Numbered from the stretch's first letter, positions 1 to 11,938 are shown. The stretch is DNA of 64,000 nt from Ctena decussata (GCA_963989385.1 OZ022511.1:2728001-2792000); one strand, 5' to 3'. Program-made: numbers and translations. The notes: generated by a model from the sequence alone, not told the origin.

Positions 1-379
1 ATTGCGCAAGGGATTTGATGGTTTATCCAACAGGTAAATGTCTCTTCGCAAAGTGGAAATCTTTGGGCAAAGTGACAATTCAATATTCATTTGATACGAG
101 TAACAGGAAATTAACTTTGAAATTATGAGGAATCTGAATTTTACTACATATAATACCCCTCCGCACTTTTATAATACCTTCATGATATATTATCCGCGCA
201 TTCGCAATGCGTCCACCACAAAGGGGCGGCCATTTCACCAAAACAAAGCAGTCCCATAAACAGTCTTAAAAGTTATTATTAATAACAGAGGCTCATATGT
301 TCTAAGCTGTAACTGCAATATTAAAAAAAAAATAATCTTATCAAACAAATAAATGCAAATATATTTTTGTTAAACGCTC

Positions 380-545
380 TAAGGTCTAACTATTCTCACT
401 TTGTCCAAATTCGTACTTTGCGCAGACAATTCCAGAATTGTCCTGCGCAAGGTAAGAATTCCCACTTCGCGCAACAAAGTGAGAATTCCTACTTTGCGCA
501 GGACAATGCCGGAATTGTACCGATTCCTACTTTGCGCAGAACATA
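380..545. repeat. short degenerate tandem repeat with 'tactttgcgca' core
   Basis: The motif 'tactttgcgcag' and close variants recur about four times here, mixed with the palindrome 'gacaattccagaattgtc' and its variant 'ggacaatgccggaattgt'. The first 80 bases of the window carry a related 'tcgcaaagtg' phrase. No coding evidence. Confidence 0.55.
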
Positions 546-818
546 TATAATTGATTATATCAGAATATGCTTTATCATTTGAAATGCACCTGTTTCTAAT
601 TTAATCATAACGTTTTTAATTTGATCAGATTACGTATGCCTTCAGACTCGTGTAACCTTGTGCAATTTGCATAATATGTCCTAAGTCAGATTACATCTGA
701 TGTATAATATAAAATAGTATATAAAAGGACGGAGTTGTCATAATGTAAAAGAAAATATAACAAAATTATTAGCAATTACAACAATTTAAGTCTAACTTTC
801 TGATTGAAGACAAATACA

Positions 819-1056
819 TGAGCCGTGATGCGAGAAAACCAACAAAGTGGTTGTGCGCCAAGCACAGACTCAGATCAGCCTGGGCATTCGCCCAGTCTGA
901 TCAGAGTCTTCGCTGTCTGCATGGAGGTAGCTTAGACACTTAGCTACCCTGTAAGCGTTTAGGGGAGACTCTGATCTGATTGGGCGGATGCCCAGACTGT
1001 TTTGAGTCTTCCCTGGGCGCACAACCACATTGTTGGTTTTCTCGTGTCGCGGCTCA
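819..1056. mobile_element. fold-back MITE family F1, copy 1
   Basis: About 240 bp with terminal inverted repeats (tgagccg...cggctca) extending about 100 bp per arm. Shared blocks are 'aaaaccaacaaagtgg', 'cctgggcat' and 'cagtctgatcagagtc'. Twelve copies occur in the window. No coding capacity, so a non-autonomous element. Confidence 0.85.
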
Positions 1057-1133
1057 CATTATTTCATCAACACCAATGACTAAGCACTGGGAAAACATCA
1101 AGTTTGAATGCTTTTGATTAAAAACTGTCTGAA

Positions 1134-1231
1134 ACGAACACTAATGAAACGATAAACATTTTCTCCCTAAAACGCATATACCCGTATATGCGTTTTAGGG
1201 AGAAAATGTTTATCGTTTCATTAAAGTTCGT
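1134..1231. repeat. near-perfect 98-bp palindrome
   Basis: The arms run from 'acgaacactaatgaaacg' to 'cgtttcattaaagttcgt', meeting at 'tatacccgtata'. Only a few positions mismatch. It would form a hairpin of about 47 bp in DNA or RNA. Confidence 0.9.
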
Positions 1232-1240
1232 AGTACTGAA

Positions 1241-2039
1241 AAACGCTTGCGTTACAAATTTTTATTAGATGTAACAAGTAAATCACTCAGCTGCCTAGAA
1301 ACAACATTGTGCAATATTTAGACATTTACATCTGTGCTAGCTTTGGCCTGTCCCTACTTAAAATCGGTTCAGATTCGATATGTTTTAACGCTAAGATTGA
1401 TTTTGATGATAGAATGTATTTTTCTTCTACACACAGAGAATTAGAACATCAGAGTAACGTTTCCTAAATAGCATGTCCTTTGTTTAACAATAAAAAGATT
1501 GAAAGGCCATTTCAAGGTTTTTATCTTTAAAAATTATCAAATTTTACAGCCGATCATTTTTCTCACTTCTATATGATTTTACTATTTAGATCTAGTACAT
1601 ACAAAAAATACAATAAAATTGATGAAATAGGGAATAAGACAGTTTCATGAACATTACATAAAATGGACAGAAATTAAGAACATACTGAATAAGCTCGGAC
1701 GAGACAGAATTTATCATTTCATAATAAGATATTATATTAATTTTAATACAGTTTTGACGAATTAAAGGGATATTTTATTCATACCTCATTCATTAATAAC
1801 TTGTAATCATTGCATTTCTTTGATGCTTGGATCTGTTAATCGGTCAAATACGGTCAAACCTGCTTATGTGGTCACCTCTATTACGGAACCCCCGTCTTTT
1901 TCGAAATTTTTTTAAATCAAAATACGTTGCAAATGTATTAATTGATGAAATGTTTACAGCAGTCATTTCTGTGTTTCCCTTAGATGACCCCTTAATAAAG
2001 GTCCAAATGTATTTAGACTGGAGCTTCATCATGTCATTT
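1241..2039. other. TRIM-A 3' flank, no gene seen
   Basis: AT-rich sequence with no coding signal or recognised repeat. The overlapping short open frames on both strands near 1827-2060 look like chance. Confidence 0.6.
1774..1779 (-). terminator. candidate TRIM-A poly(A) signal
   Basis: AATAAA on the minus strand (TTTATT on plus), about 740 nt past the stop. It is the first canonical hexamer I noticed downstream. Using it would place two fold-back repeats in the 3' UTR. Nothing else supports it. Confidence 0.25.
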
Positions 2040-2262
2040 CAAACCATGTGGCCTTGGTGACATGCAAAGCCGGCTCTGAACAGACTTGAGTGCAGTCTGA
2101 TCATCGCCTTTACTTGTCACATCAGCCATCTACGGAATTGGTCCAAACCTTACAGCAAAGAAGTGAGGCCTCTTTAGGCCCAGTTTAAACGATAAGGATG
2201 ACCTAAATATCACAAAACAAAACTGCCACATTGTTGGAAGTCACATGATGTGGCTCATTTCT
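2040..2262. repeat. fold-back repeat family F4, copy 1
   Basis: The inner hairpin (about 2058-2130) pairs 'ggctctgaacagact' with 'agtctgatca' and is flanked by 'catgtggcc' and 'tcacatgatgtggctca' ends. Related copies lie at 16900-17010 (TRIM-B intron) and 59950-60160 (moonraker intron). Confidence 0.6.
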
Positions 2263-2283
2263 TCTTAGAAATTTTGCATTCCA

Positions 2284-2505
2284 GGGGCCGTATTTATAAA
2301 ATGACTCAAGTGGTTGCTATGCTGTTGCTAGGGCTTAATTTCTATGAATGAGATTCCCTACAGCTACGAAATTTGCTGTGGAGGAACAGTCTAAAAAGAC
2401 TGTTCCTCCAGAGCAAATTTCATAGTTGTAGGAAATCTCCTTCATAGAAATGTAGCCTTACCAACAGCATAGCAAACTTTTAAGTCGTTTTATAAATACG
2501 GCCCC
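2284..2505. mobile_element. 222-bp palindromic MITE next to the TRIM-A stop codon
   Basis: Terminal repeats 'ggggccgtatttataaaa' and 'ttttataaatacggcccc' match exactly, and the arms pair through to the centre near 2395. It begins 17 nt past the TRIM-A stop, so it probably lies in the 3' UTR. Confidence 0.85.
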
Positions 2506-2521
2506 TGCCCAAAGTCAGCGC

Positions 2522-2856
2522 TTAGTCTAATCTATAGATTTTTACAGTATTTCTTTCTATGTCAATTAGTGTTCCCTGAAACTGTGTAACAAGTAACCGG
2601 TCTGCTCTTGGGCTCAGACAAATTTTGTTCGGAAAAGATATTCCCTCTATAATGATGTCACCAATGATTTCTCCGTCCGTGTTCATCAAAACAACACTGT
2701 GAGACCGGCAACCAGCAACATAGATACGGTTGTTATAGACGGCAATACCACGTGGGTTCTTGAGTCCGTGATAGGTACATTCCCAGCGCTTGTCTCCCTC
2801 CATTGTGATACCTATCACGGATTTTTTGTATTTGTCTGTCACGTATAAGCTTCGTC
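2522..2856 (-). CDS. TRIM-A coding exon 3 (last propeller blades and stop)
   Basis: 335 nt with acceptor TTGCAG|GACG; the stop codon is at 2524-2522. The peptide runs from GRSLYVTDKYKKSV to ERNTVKIYRLD and parallels the TRIM-B C-terminus (YVTDRYKKTV to ERNTVKVFSLPW), including VAGCRSH and NTDGEI. The open frame continues upstream of 2856, but that part is intronic because it does not match the paralogue. Confidence 0.88.
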
Positions 2857-5800
2857 CTGCAAACAGAATAACAGGAAATGCATATCTGATGCAGTCTACC
2901 TTCTTTAAACTGGCATTCAAATACAACAGCAAGTCTTTACACATGTAACGTCCTTTTAGTATGCTAGCAATGTTTTATACTTCAAAATATGAATTCTTTA
3001 TAACAGCAAATTCAGTTTTGACACCAAAAATGTATGGGAACTCATGGGATCGTTGTAAAGTGGGCCCGCTGTTTACACTATTTGTATTTTGGCTAATTGT
3101 GGAAAGCCATAAATGATCGCTATAACTCCATTTTATTTGTAGTGATCTATATGAAAAGATGAGTTGGTATAATTTGGTTTTGTATGAAAGACAAATAAGA
3201 AGGTTCAAGTACTTCCTTATTTAAATACATCATTCACACTTCCATACTAGGTTTGGCAATATAAAGAACCAGCCCAGTGTGAACCTTGATACTAGCTCAT
3301 ACTCCGTACCCATCAACCGGTCCTACAGAGTTACTTAGAGCTAGTATTTTGGATCCTCATCCAACGTGCTGTATACGAAATTTGCAGTGCTAGCATAGCA
3401 CATCGCACACTGCCACGCCATAGAATGATGCAGTGCCGTGCGGCGAGTCAGTCGGATTCTCTAAGTGACAGTGCAATGCTATGTCCTAGCGAGGTCTTAC
3501 AACTCCTCGCAGCTCCAGGTTGTTGATAGTGGACTCACAGTGCAGCAAGTCCCGCATTCCGTCTTCGTGTGAGGAGTGGAAAGATCCCCGAGCAAATATC
3601 TGATCCTGACTGGCAGAGTATGTTGTAAGAACTTACAATCCTGCGCACCAGGTTAGCCGTGCTCACCGTAAGATGAGGGAAAAGAATCCTCGACTGCGAA
3701 GAAGGATTCCCCTGACTGGCAGAAATTGTAAGCTGTAGGCACCTAGCAGGTTGGGCAGAAGAAATGCAAATGTAACCGTTATTGCACGTTACTTGTGGGG
3801 TAAAATAAGTTAATTTCAGCAAGAAATTAATCATATTCCCCAAAGACAAGTCAGGTGTGAAAGAAGTTCACAACTGGATTGATTTCCCAAGTTATTGCTT
3901 TCTCAAATGACCCAAAGAAAGCATCAAATTTCAAGATATTTCACAAGTCTGCATTTATCTATTTATCTTATACAAAATTTATATCATTTGGGGACAGAAG
4001 AGGGTTTATTTAACGTTAAACAAACTATAAATAAGGAGGAGAACTACAATTTAGGGGAATTTGGGGGAATTAAAACATGTGGTCCACCCTGACCAAAACC
4101 AAAACGACAATAATTTTCGCCCACATGACAATAAAATCGAAGAATATTCGCTTGTAAAAAAGGTTTATATGCCATAACTTTCATTGAGGAAAGGGACCCA
4201 ACCCGACTATTATTCTGTTACTATGTAGGTGTCAAAATACCATGGCTTGTTGAGGTCATATGGACAGCCTGAAAATATACTCAATCTTGGTACATGTATC
4301 GTCGTCGTCGTCGTCATTGTTGTTGTTATGAAAATACCTGAAACTTTTATCCCCACCCCCAACACTTATTAACTAGTCTTAATGTATATTATGTCGCTTT
4401 ACTTATTGGGTTTTATTCTGTATGAAATGGTATTATTTTCAGCAAAATATGTTTTTGATTTAATTTTAGCATTTAAGTCTAATTTCGTCCATTTACTTTA
4501 TGAAACTTACTATTTTTTGTTTATGATTATAAAACAAACTTTGCTATATCTATGAAAATCATGAAAACTCCCCCATTATGGCGGCTCATTTTACCTCCAA
4601 AAAAAAATATTCCCTCATGTAAATGGCTGTGACTCAAGCAGGAAAGGTTCGATCACGACCCCGAAAATATGATTTATTTCAGATCCTGAAAATTTTATGA
4701 AAATTTGCTTGTAAGAGTACTCCCTTGTATTTCGTCTTGAAATAATAACATAAGAATGAAATTGATTTAAAATATGCGACAAAATTAAGTCTTCAACAAA
4801 AGAAAAAACTTTGTCACGGAGGCAGAGACGATATATCAGTGCATACTGTTCTTGAATATTCGCGAATATTTTGTCGCCAAAACCACGAAGGTATAAAAAG
4901 GTGTTTCTACTATCATGTTTAAATTTTATGAAAAGTAGCATCAATAACTTTAGCACTAATCTCTAATCCATGCACGTGAGTTCTTTTCAGCCAATACCTA
5001 TCCGATGTCGATCAGAGAATCGAATGGGCTGAAAAATTTTCTTGACATTAACCTGACTTACTGTGGTTGCAGGGCGTATCCTGTCAACGTCACTTTGCGG
5101 GAATCATGCATTTTTGTCCTTCTTTGAATTTTCCTACTTCCATTGACCTTAACAAATCATAAATTTGTCGTAAATGGGGCAGATAGAAGTATTATGTCGA
5201 TCGTTATCATGCTTCAAAATACAATTTTTCGTGAGAAATCTGAAGTTTATCACAAATATATGCGAACAAAATTTTTCGTGAGTAATCTGAAGCTTATTAC
5301 AGATACATGCGGAAGTGTATCTTCAACAAGCCTACAGGTATCATACAAAATCTCTGCTCAAACTGTACATCTGCGTAAAATGTCCCTAACTCTCCACGCA
5401 TGTTTCGTGAAATGACTCACTGAGGAGCCTGCTGATTAGTTTCTACACTGTTAATCATTCCATCTGCATCTTTTGGTTCCATTACTGCACTGTAAAACCA
5501 CAGCTCCGTGTTTATGACAATAATATCCTAATTCTTTTCAGGTATCGAAATTTTTAGAACTTATACTATACTGAAAGGATTTAAAAACTTCCACCTATTA
5601 ATTTTGAATATCTCAAAAATGAATGCAGCTACGCCCACCAAAATTTTACAGCATATATATACCTTTATACCTGATTCTATCAATATACGGAATTTGAAAT
5701 CGTTCAACCGAATCGGTCAGGAACAAGCACGTGCTCCTCGTGTTCTTAGTACCGTTTACATAATGATGAATAGCTTCATGTATACAGGTTTCTGATGAAA

Positions 5801-8800
5801 CATTTCTCTTACGATATCGAATTGAATTTTAAAAATTTGAAGTCGGTCAGTGGCTTTATTTAGCCTACCGCGCCTAAATATCGCAAACAGGCGCAGAGTT
5901 TTGGGCCAGATAAATGCTGAAATTTCAAAAAGTGACGTCGCGGTACAATTTTATGCGTTAATTCCGGCAATTTTCAATCTCAGACGACGTGCACTGTTTA
6001 CAGGAAGCTAAAAAGACCGTCAGAAAAGCACATAACCGAGATGGCAAAACAGAAGACATGACGTTAACTAACGTCGACGCCGTCTCCGTAATAGGCTTTG
6101 CGCGACAGCATCATCCGCAGTGATACTTTCAAATCAACGTTGATGATGTCACAATATTAAGACAGTAAGAAGTGGTCGAAAGAGTGTTGCATAAGATAAC
6201 GCCGGCATTGCCTATGCATTTCAGTGACGTAACGCTCTTTTACTGACGTCATTTAGGTAAATGATACAAATAAACTGCGTAATCTTTAAATTTGATAAGT
6301 TTCAAGCATTTTGTCGTTAAATAGTCAACACTGTCATTAGTAAACAGATCAGCAGCCAGCAATAAAAAGTGGAAGTTTTTAAATCCTTTCAGTATATATA
6401 TATGGATTTCAACCCTGTCTATATTGGAATAAAACTTGAAAGAGATCCTTCAAAAGCAGAGCACACATTCAAAAGAAGGAACGTGGGCCATACTTCGCAG
6501 TTTCGGCTATTGAAGCCTCATCAGTGACCCTGAAAATATCTGGTTATGAAAGCCAGAGAAATGCGAACTTAATTTCTTTATTTCAATAAGGCAATATATT
6601 CAAAGACTGAGAAGTATCAAAAAGGGTCCAAATGGTTATAAAGCGATGATATACATAAAAACCAGTTTAACCATTTGCAAACCCAGTTCAGACGCCGCAG
6701 AACGCAGCGTCTGATCAGGGTCAGCACTGTTTGCTTACAGGAATTTCTATGCAAATAAGATAAAAGTGAAACCATTCACAAAAATGACTCATCCAACTGA
6801 TAAAAATAGACAAGTCCACTGGTCATAAAAGGTGTTAAAAGCTTACCCGCAGCATCCATGGCAACATAATCCGGAAAATAGAACAACTCTACCCCACTCC
6901 TGTCACGTGCCAGTGTCTTAATTTCCCGCCCTTCACTTCTGGAGAAGATCTTGATACAAGGTGGCTGGGTGTAGCAACAGACGGCAAATTTCTTCAGTGC
7001 CGAGTTGTAAGTAAGCCCCCAACATTTGGCTCCAGTGTTGATGGTGAATGTTGGCAGAAAATCAGTTTGACGTACTATAATAAATAAATGCATATAATAA
7101 TGAATTTACAACTGTCTCTTTCTCAAAGATATTTAATTTTATGTCAAATAGATGAGAATAAATTGTTTAAAAAGCAAATAAAAAAATTATAATTTAAATG
7201 TCGTCCAATTTACTATAAGCTAGCTGGACTTTTTCTACAGTAAAATTAAACTAAAAGATAGTATTCACTTCTTGGTCACCCTGTAAGATACTATTGTCAA
7301 TGCATGCTAGACTAGAATCTTGTGTTTGAAGAAGGTGCATTTGAAGCTCAGCATTTTAAAACACGTGTGTATTTTTATGACATATATGTAAGAGCTTGTT
7401 GAATATTTAGGAAAAGGAATAAGATAAGATCAGGAACTAATTAATGCAAACAGATTTCATATCCCGTCCTCAAAACAAGAATGAAAGATGCATAAACATA
7501 AATTGACAGCACCTCACTAAAGCCATGCACGGTAAACCGTGTGAACACCTCTTAGTCATTCAGCTACCCAACTAAAACTACCACTCAAATAATGTGAACG
7601 GACGCATTGATATGGACAGAAGCCTGCGAAAAAACAATCATTACAAAGCAGACAAGTTAAAGACTGCAAACCAAAATTAACTCCCTAAAAACTGGATAGA
7701 AACTCTTATTTTTGGTGATATGTCAACGATACGGAAAGAAATTAGGACCTACCCACAGAAACAATGGTAGTCCACATCAGATTTTTTTCCAGCAGAAGAT
7801 AGTTATTCTTACCAGTTACATGTACTGCCAGAATACTGCAAAACTATCGCAAAACGGTTGTTACCTTGACAAAGTCAGAGAACTTATCGTGAGAATCGCA
7901 ACATACCTCCTTTATCATGAACATAAAAATTCCTAGAACTTACCAGAAAAGACTTGTATTCTTTTTTCTCTAGGGAAAGTTACGGCTATCTCATTATCGT
8001 TCACGTTACATATATCGTAAGGTCTTGCTGGAAGAACTTTCTCTCCGGTCCAGTGATAATTCTGGTCAAACAGCTTCAATTTCCTGAGCATCTGGTCAAC
8101 AAGAACAACTCTCCCGTCCAGAAGATAAGTAGCTCCAGTCAGTATGCAGTTTTCCCTGTCTTGTACAGAACGGGCTTTGAAGAAAAACTCAAGCGAGGCT
8201 GGATTCGAGGCAATTCGCCTGTCCGACAGTCTTCCCATTGGCGTCATGGGCGATAGCAAACTCTGATTTAGACTCTGAATGCTCTGATTTCGAGGTGATT
8301 CCATTGCATCAATCGTAGCTTGAAATATGTCCGACATCTTGGAAGTCTTGGATCTCGGAGTGTCTTCCAAACCTTTTGAAAGATTGGTCAAATTTAGGTG
8401 AGAACTTGAGTGATTCTGGTTGTGAGAGCGGTGAGAATGCCTGGAAGTACGAGATTCTTGTCTAGAGTCGTTTCGAGAGGTTCTGGATCGGCGAGACATT
8501 CTAGAAGAGCGTGGAGTCTCGTCCATACGTTTGATAGTTTTCTCTACTGGGGATTCTGTTGCTGAGAGTCGCTCAGTTTCGGGACTAAGTGAGTCGGGAG
8601 AGCTAGGAATCGTAATGTTGTACGGTGGCGCGACTTGTACGTGGGAATGGCTGAAGGAGATTTTCCCGATTTCTTTCATACTTGCTAGCATGTGGGACAG
8701 GGTCTTGTCTGGTGTAAAAATGAGCAGTATATCCCGCAGGGTGGTTGACATTTCAGTCAAAACTTTCTCACAATCTTTAGCTTCTTTCTTGACGCTGTTG

Positions 8801-9765
8801 ACTGACATGAGAATATCAGAATCTGTTCCATGCTGCAAGGAATTCTTGATGATGTTTATAGCATTACTAGTCGTGCAGATCATTTCTTCACATTTGATTA
8901 TTTCTTTCTCGTATTCCCTCTTTTCTTTAGATTTAAGAACTCTTAACTCTTCGAGAATTTTCTTCTCTTGAGTCATAAGCATCTCGTCGAATTGGCCTCG
9001 TAGACTGGTTATCTGGTTCTTCAGTTGAGATTCTGCGTCATCAAGAAGCTTTGCACTGTGTTGCCGATTTTCCATTATTCTAGCCGACCAACCATTCTGT
9101 TGACGTAATTTCTCCATCAGCGCGTCGACGTCAATCTTGTGTTTTGCGGCTGCGTCAACGCTCGTGGTCACATGAGAACATTTACGATGATCAACTGTCA
9201 CGCAGGAAGAGCAACAGACTTTTTGATGATCTTCGCAGAAGAAGCCCAGTGTCGTATTCTCATGGGTGGGACAAGGTGGCCGTGGAAGTGTATTCTTTAT
9301 GGGTTGCTGTCGAAGATCTTCAAATTCCATCAAAGTATGATTTTGAGAATATTTTAAGGACCTATGAAAGGAGACACACTGCTCACAGAGGGCTTCTGCA
9401 CATTCTTTACACCACTTAGCAGCTATGACCTTTTCCTTTCTTCTGTAGCAAGGGTCGCATTTGCTGACGTCATTTCTTAGCTTGACACCGTCCATAAGAC
9501 TGTTTATCAAATGGCTAAGAGGCAGCATTTCTGGCCACGAAGAGGGCGGCTGGTGTGGATCAGGCGCATCAACAAAACGCTTGCAGATAGGGCAGTTAAA
9601 TCCTTTGGGTGCTCTTTGGCCTTTTAAGGATTTGCTAACATGCTCAGCAATGCAATTCCTGCAGAAGGCGTGCAAGCATGGCAGTGATCTGGGATCGGTG
9701 TAGTCGTCCCTGCACAGAGAACATGTCAAGAAATCTTCGCTGACGTCACCAATTGTCCTCTCCAT
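2522..9765 (-). CDS. TRIM-A: RING/B-box/coiled-coil E3 ligase with C-terminal propeller (spliced, 3 coding exons)
   Basis: Spliced CDS is 9765-7944, 7074-6847 and 2856-2522, 794 aa; both introns are phase 1 and GT-AG. A C3HC4 RING is seen with C15, C18, C30, H32, C35, C38, C58 and C61. B-box 1 uses C103, C106, C119, C122, C127, C130, H134 and H143. B-box 2 spans about 165-198, and a charged helical coiled coil about 205-345. A Ser/Arg-rich linker (about 419-456) precedes a beta-propeller-like region from about 524 to the end. The architecture resembles TRIM2/3/56/71-type proteins, which are cytosolic ubiquitin ligases whose propeller binds substrate or RNA; that role is inferred. I see no filamin/Ig repeat. 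It is divergent from the paralogue TRIM-B at 15526. Start: the ATG at 9765 sits directly before the RING, at the position of the TRIM-B start. Exact orthology is not assigned; bivalve TRIM families are large. Confidence 0.88.
5567..6396. mobile_element. 830-bp element with terminal inverted repeats
   Basis: The left end 'tatactgaaaggattt' and right end 'aaatcctttcagtata' are inverted copies, and the match runs about 28 bp inwards through 'aaaacttccac'. No transposase is seen. It lies in TRIM-A intron 2. Confidence 0.7.
6668..6735. repeat. hairpin repeat family F3, variant copy
   Basis: 'gcaaacccagttcagacgc' pairs with 'gcgtctgatcagggtc...gtttgc'. A reverse-complement copy with the same flank ('acaggaatttctatgcaaa') is at 10935-11035. 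Confidence 0.6.
6847..7074 (-). CDS. TRIM-A coding exon 2 (propeller middle)
   Basis: 228 nt with acceptor TTATAG|TACG and donor GCGG|GTAAGC, phase 1 at both ends. The peptide starts VRQTDF, contains TGAKCWG and FYFPDYV, and lines up with the TRIM-B segments VRDTDF, TGAKCWG and FFFPEYV. The match and the preserved frame fix both boundaries. Confidence 0.88.
7075..7943 (-). other. TRIM-A intron 1
   Basis: 869-nt GT-AG phase 1 intron, AT-rich. I see no coding signal or recognisable repeat in it. Confidence 0.8.
7944..9765 (-). CDS. TRIM-A coding exon 1 (RING to first propeller blades)
   Basis: 1,822 nt carrying 607 codons plus one base. The donor reads CTG|GTAAGT on the minus strand, at 7943-7942. 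The exon holds the RING, both B-boxes, the coiled coil, the Ser/Arg-rich linker and the first propeller segment ending REKRIQVFS. The open frame runs only three codons into the intron. TRIM-B has an intron at residue 182/183, and this exon is continuous there. Confidence 0.9.
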
Positions 9766-9798
9766 CTCTGACTTTCAAAAGCAACTCAGAAGCAGGAT
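9766..9798 (-). other. TRIM-A 5' UTR piece after a probable 5' UTR intron
   Basis: On the minus strand TTTTTTAG|ATCC (AG at 9800-9799) precedes the ATG by 33 nt, with a pyrimidine-rich run before it. TRIM-B has a similar acceptor 20 nt before its ATG, so both genes probably have an upstream non-coding exon. I could not place that exon for TRIM-A. Confidence 0.45.
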
Positions 9799-9859
9799 CT
9801 AAAAAAGGACAGAAATAGTAAAGTAATGCTGTTAAATGAGGTGCGAACAATAAAGTGAC

Positions 9860-10078
9860 ATGAGCGCCCAGTGAAGACTCAAATCAGCCTGGGCACCCGC
9901 CCAGTCTGATCATAGTCCTTGCTGTGCGCTTAAAGGGTATCTAAATGAAAGTGTCTAAGGGTCTAAGCTACCTCCATGCCGCAAGCGAAGACTCTGATCA
10001 GACAGCGGATGCCCAGGCTGATCCGAGTCTTCGCTGGGTGCACATGCCACTTTGTTAGTTTTGTCGTGTCGCGATTCA
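9860..10078. mobile_element. fold-back MITE F1, copy 2 (left arm shortened)
   Basis: It carries 'cagcctgggcac', 'cagtctgatcatagtc' and the right arm ending 'gtcgtgtcgcga'. The left terminal block is missing. It lies just upstream of the TRIM-A 5' UTR acceptor and could overlap its promoter or first intron. Confidence 0.75.
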
Positions 10079-10619
10079 ACAGATCTTTGTCTACTATGGT
10101 AAAAGCAGCTTCCCAGAGTGGGCGCACAAGTTTGGAGCAAATTCGTATCAACACACATCGTCCTTGCGACGTCATGTTGTTTCAATGCTGCAAGCCCACC
10201 AGGGGTGTCATCGGGGGCAATTCCATGATATGCATAACAACCCTGGAGGAAAAGTCTACGTTTTTCCACAGATGTTGGTATTGGAATCTTGTCTGTATTA
10301 CAAAGTTTCAAAAACGCAAATAAGCACCTGCGCTTTGCGTTTAGGTATCTACACCTTTGCCTGCTGGGATTAAACAGAGAGGAATGATATGATTGCTTGT
10401 CGGACTAGTCTGTTAATGTCAACATCCCATAAAAGTGGTCTGAACCCAGATCGTAAGCTGTAGAAATAAGCGTTTGACAAGACATACGCTATTTGCATTT
10501 AATACTGATTCTCTGATAAAATATGTCATTATAACAATCAAATAAGACAATCTTTATATTGCAAACGGACTAATCCAAATGGTGAAATAGAGGACCGCAT
10601 TAACCCTTTTTGCCTAGTT

Positions 10620-10872
10620 GACTTGGCCCCGAGGTTATAAAACTTTTTTCATGCTCAACTCAGCTGAGCATGAAATTTTCTCTGCTGATAAATATGAAAA
10701 TGCCAACTAATGTTGGCATTTTCATATTCATAAGCAGAGAAAATTTGATACTCAGCTAAACTGAGCAAGAAAACAATTGGATTTATCAGTAATTTGATAT
10801 TTATTAGCAGGTAAAATTTCATGTTCAGCTGAGTTGAGCATGAAAAAAGTTTTATAACCTCGGGGCCAAGTC
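10620..10872. mobile_element. 253-bp palindromic MITE
   Basis: Ends 'gacttggccccgaggttata' and its exact inverse close the element; inner arms share 'catgctcaactcagctga'. A second small palindrome around 'caactaatgttg' lies inside. An outer inverted pair 'ttaacccttttt' / 'aaaaagggttaa' (10600, 11057) suggests it sits inside an older fold-back repeat. Confidence 0.8.
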
Positions 10873-10934
10873 ATCCTTATTATTTGGACGAGTCACTTTC
10901 TAGTTTTAGGGTTGGTGGTGGGTGTTTTCACTTT

Positions 10935-11035
10935 AATTGTATTTTGCATAGACATTCCTGTAAGCAAATAGTGTTGACCCTGATCAGACGCCGCGCTCTG
11001 TGACGTCTGAACTGGGTTTGCACTGATTGCATATG
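10935..11035. repeat. hairpin repeat F3, copy related to 6668-6735
   Basis: Reads 'gcaaatagtgttgaccctga' then 'cagacgccgcg...gacgtctgaactgggtttgc'. It is inverted relative to the copy in TRIM-A intron 2. Confidence 0.6.
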
Positions 11036-11635
11036 TCCCCCAAAAGGGTATTCTAGTCTAAAAAGGGTTAAAGGTAAAGAATCGTATTATGCGTATCGAG
11101 ATTTATTACATGCAAAATGAGTATCGTGCAATCTGATAGTCATTGAAATTCGACCTCGTGTCTGAATGCTGTTCTTCGTTTGGGGCTAGAAGTGTGCAGT
11201 GGCGCGTTGACTGATTTCAGTGTTCAAAATAAAGTATTTAGATATTTCTTTCACGCAAAATATCTTAAAATCCAATAAATATCATATAGATAAATGTTTC
11301 TTTTCTTTGTTTTACTGAATAGATATCAAATGACATTGTACTAGAAAGTATACCAGTTCATGCTCACTGACTTTTGGTTTAATTAGTTTATAAACAGTTA
11401 CAAACATTGTTAACCGAACTATATTACGATCGCTACAGTGCAGAAAGTGTGAATATGTACACCGGTTTGACCAGGCCCGGATCCAGACCACCACGTACTG
11501 GTGGGGCTCTGGATAACTGATGGTGCTGGAAGGTGCCGAGATGTATATGTGGGAGGGGAGGGGACGGGTGGGAGTGGGGCTTGAAACTATATGACATATT
11601 TAGGGATCGATTTGATGTTAATTTTTGCTAATGTC

Positions 11636-11706
11636 TTATATGTTGTGATATCTCATTAGAATCGCCTCGCCGAGGCGATTCTAATGAGATATCACAACAT
11701 ATATTG
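11636..11706. repeat. perfect hairpin related to family F5
   Basis: 'tatgttgtgatatctcatta' is followed by its inverse, meeting at 'gcctcgccgaggc'. The layout (tatgttgtga...tcgcacga-like centre...tcacaacata) matches the family at 56.8-59.7 kb, but the arm bases differ. Confidence 0.75.
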
Positions 11707-11938
11707 TAATATAACCAGGTCCAGGTCGCGGGGCTCAAGCCCCAAAGCCCACCCCCCTGGATCCGGGGCTGGGTTTCTCTTCATTTGGTTATTACAGGCA
11801 TGTCCGACGATTATCAAATCAAATCAAGTTTTTTTGCAAATCAGCAAGAATGCAATGCGTTTGACTTTTTGCAATTAGGAGCAATTTGACGGTATACATC
11901 CAGAAAATAAGCCTCGCAAGAGGAAATTATACCTTCGA

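Larger units (their letters stand above)
2857..6846 (-). other. TRIM-A intron 2
   Basis: 3,990-nt GT-AG phase 1 intron. It holds an inverted-repeat element (5567-6396), a short hairpin repeat (6668-6735) and a trinucleotide run of GTC/GTT near 4299-4328. The rest is AT-rich with only short chance open frames. Confidence 0.8.

Noticed and set aside
8531..8971. 146-aa open frame on the plus strand
   Set aside because: It is antisense to the coiled-coil part of TRIM-A exon 1 and has no domain of its own.
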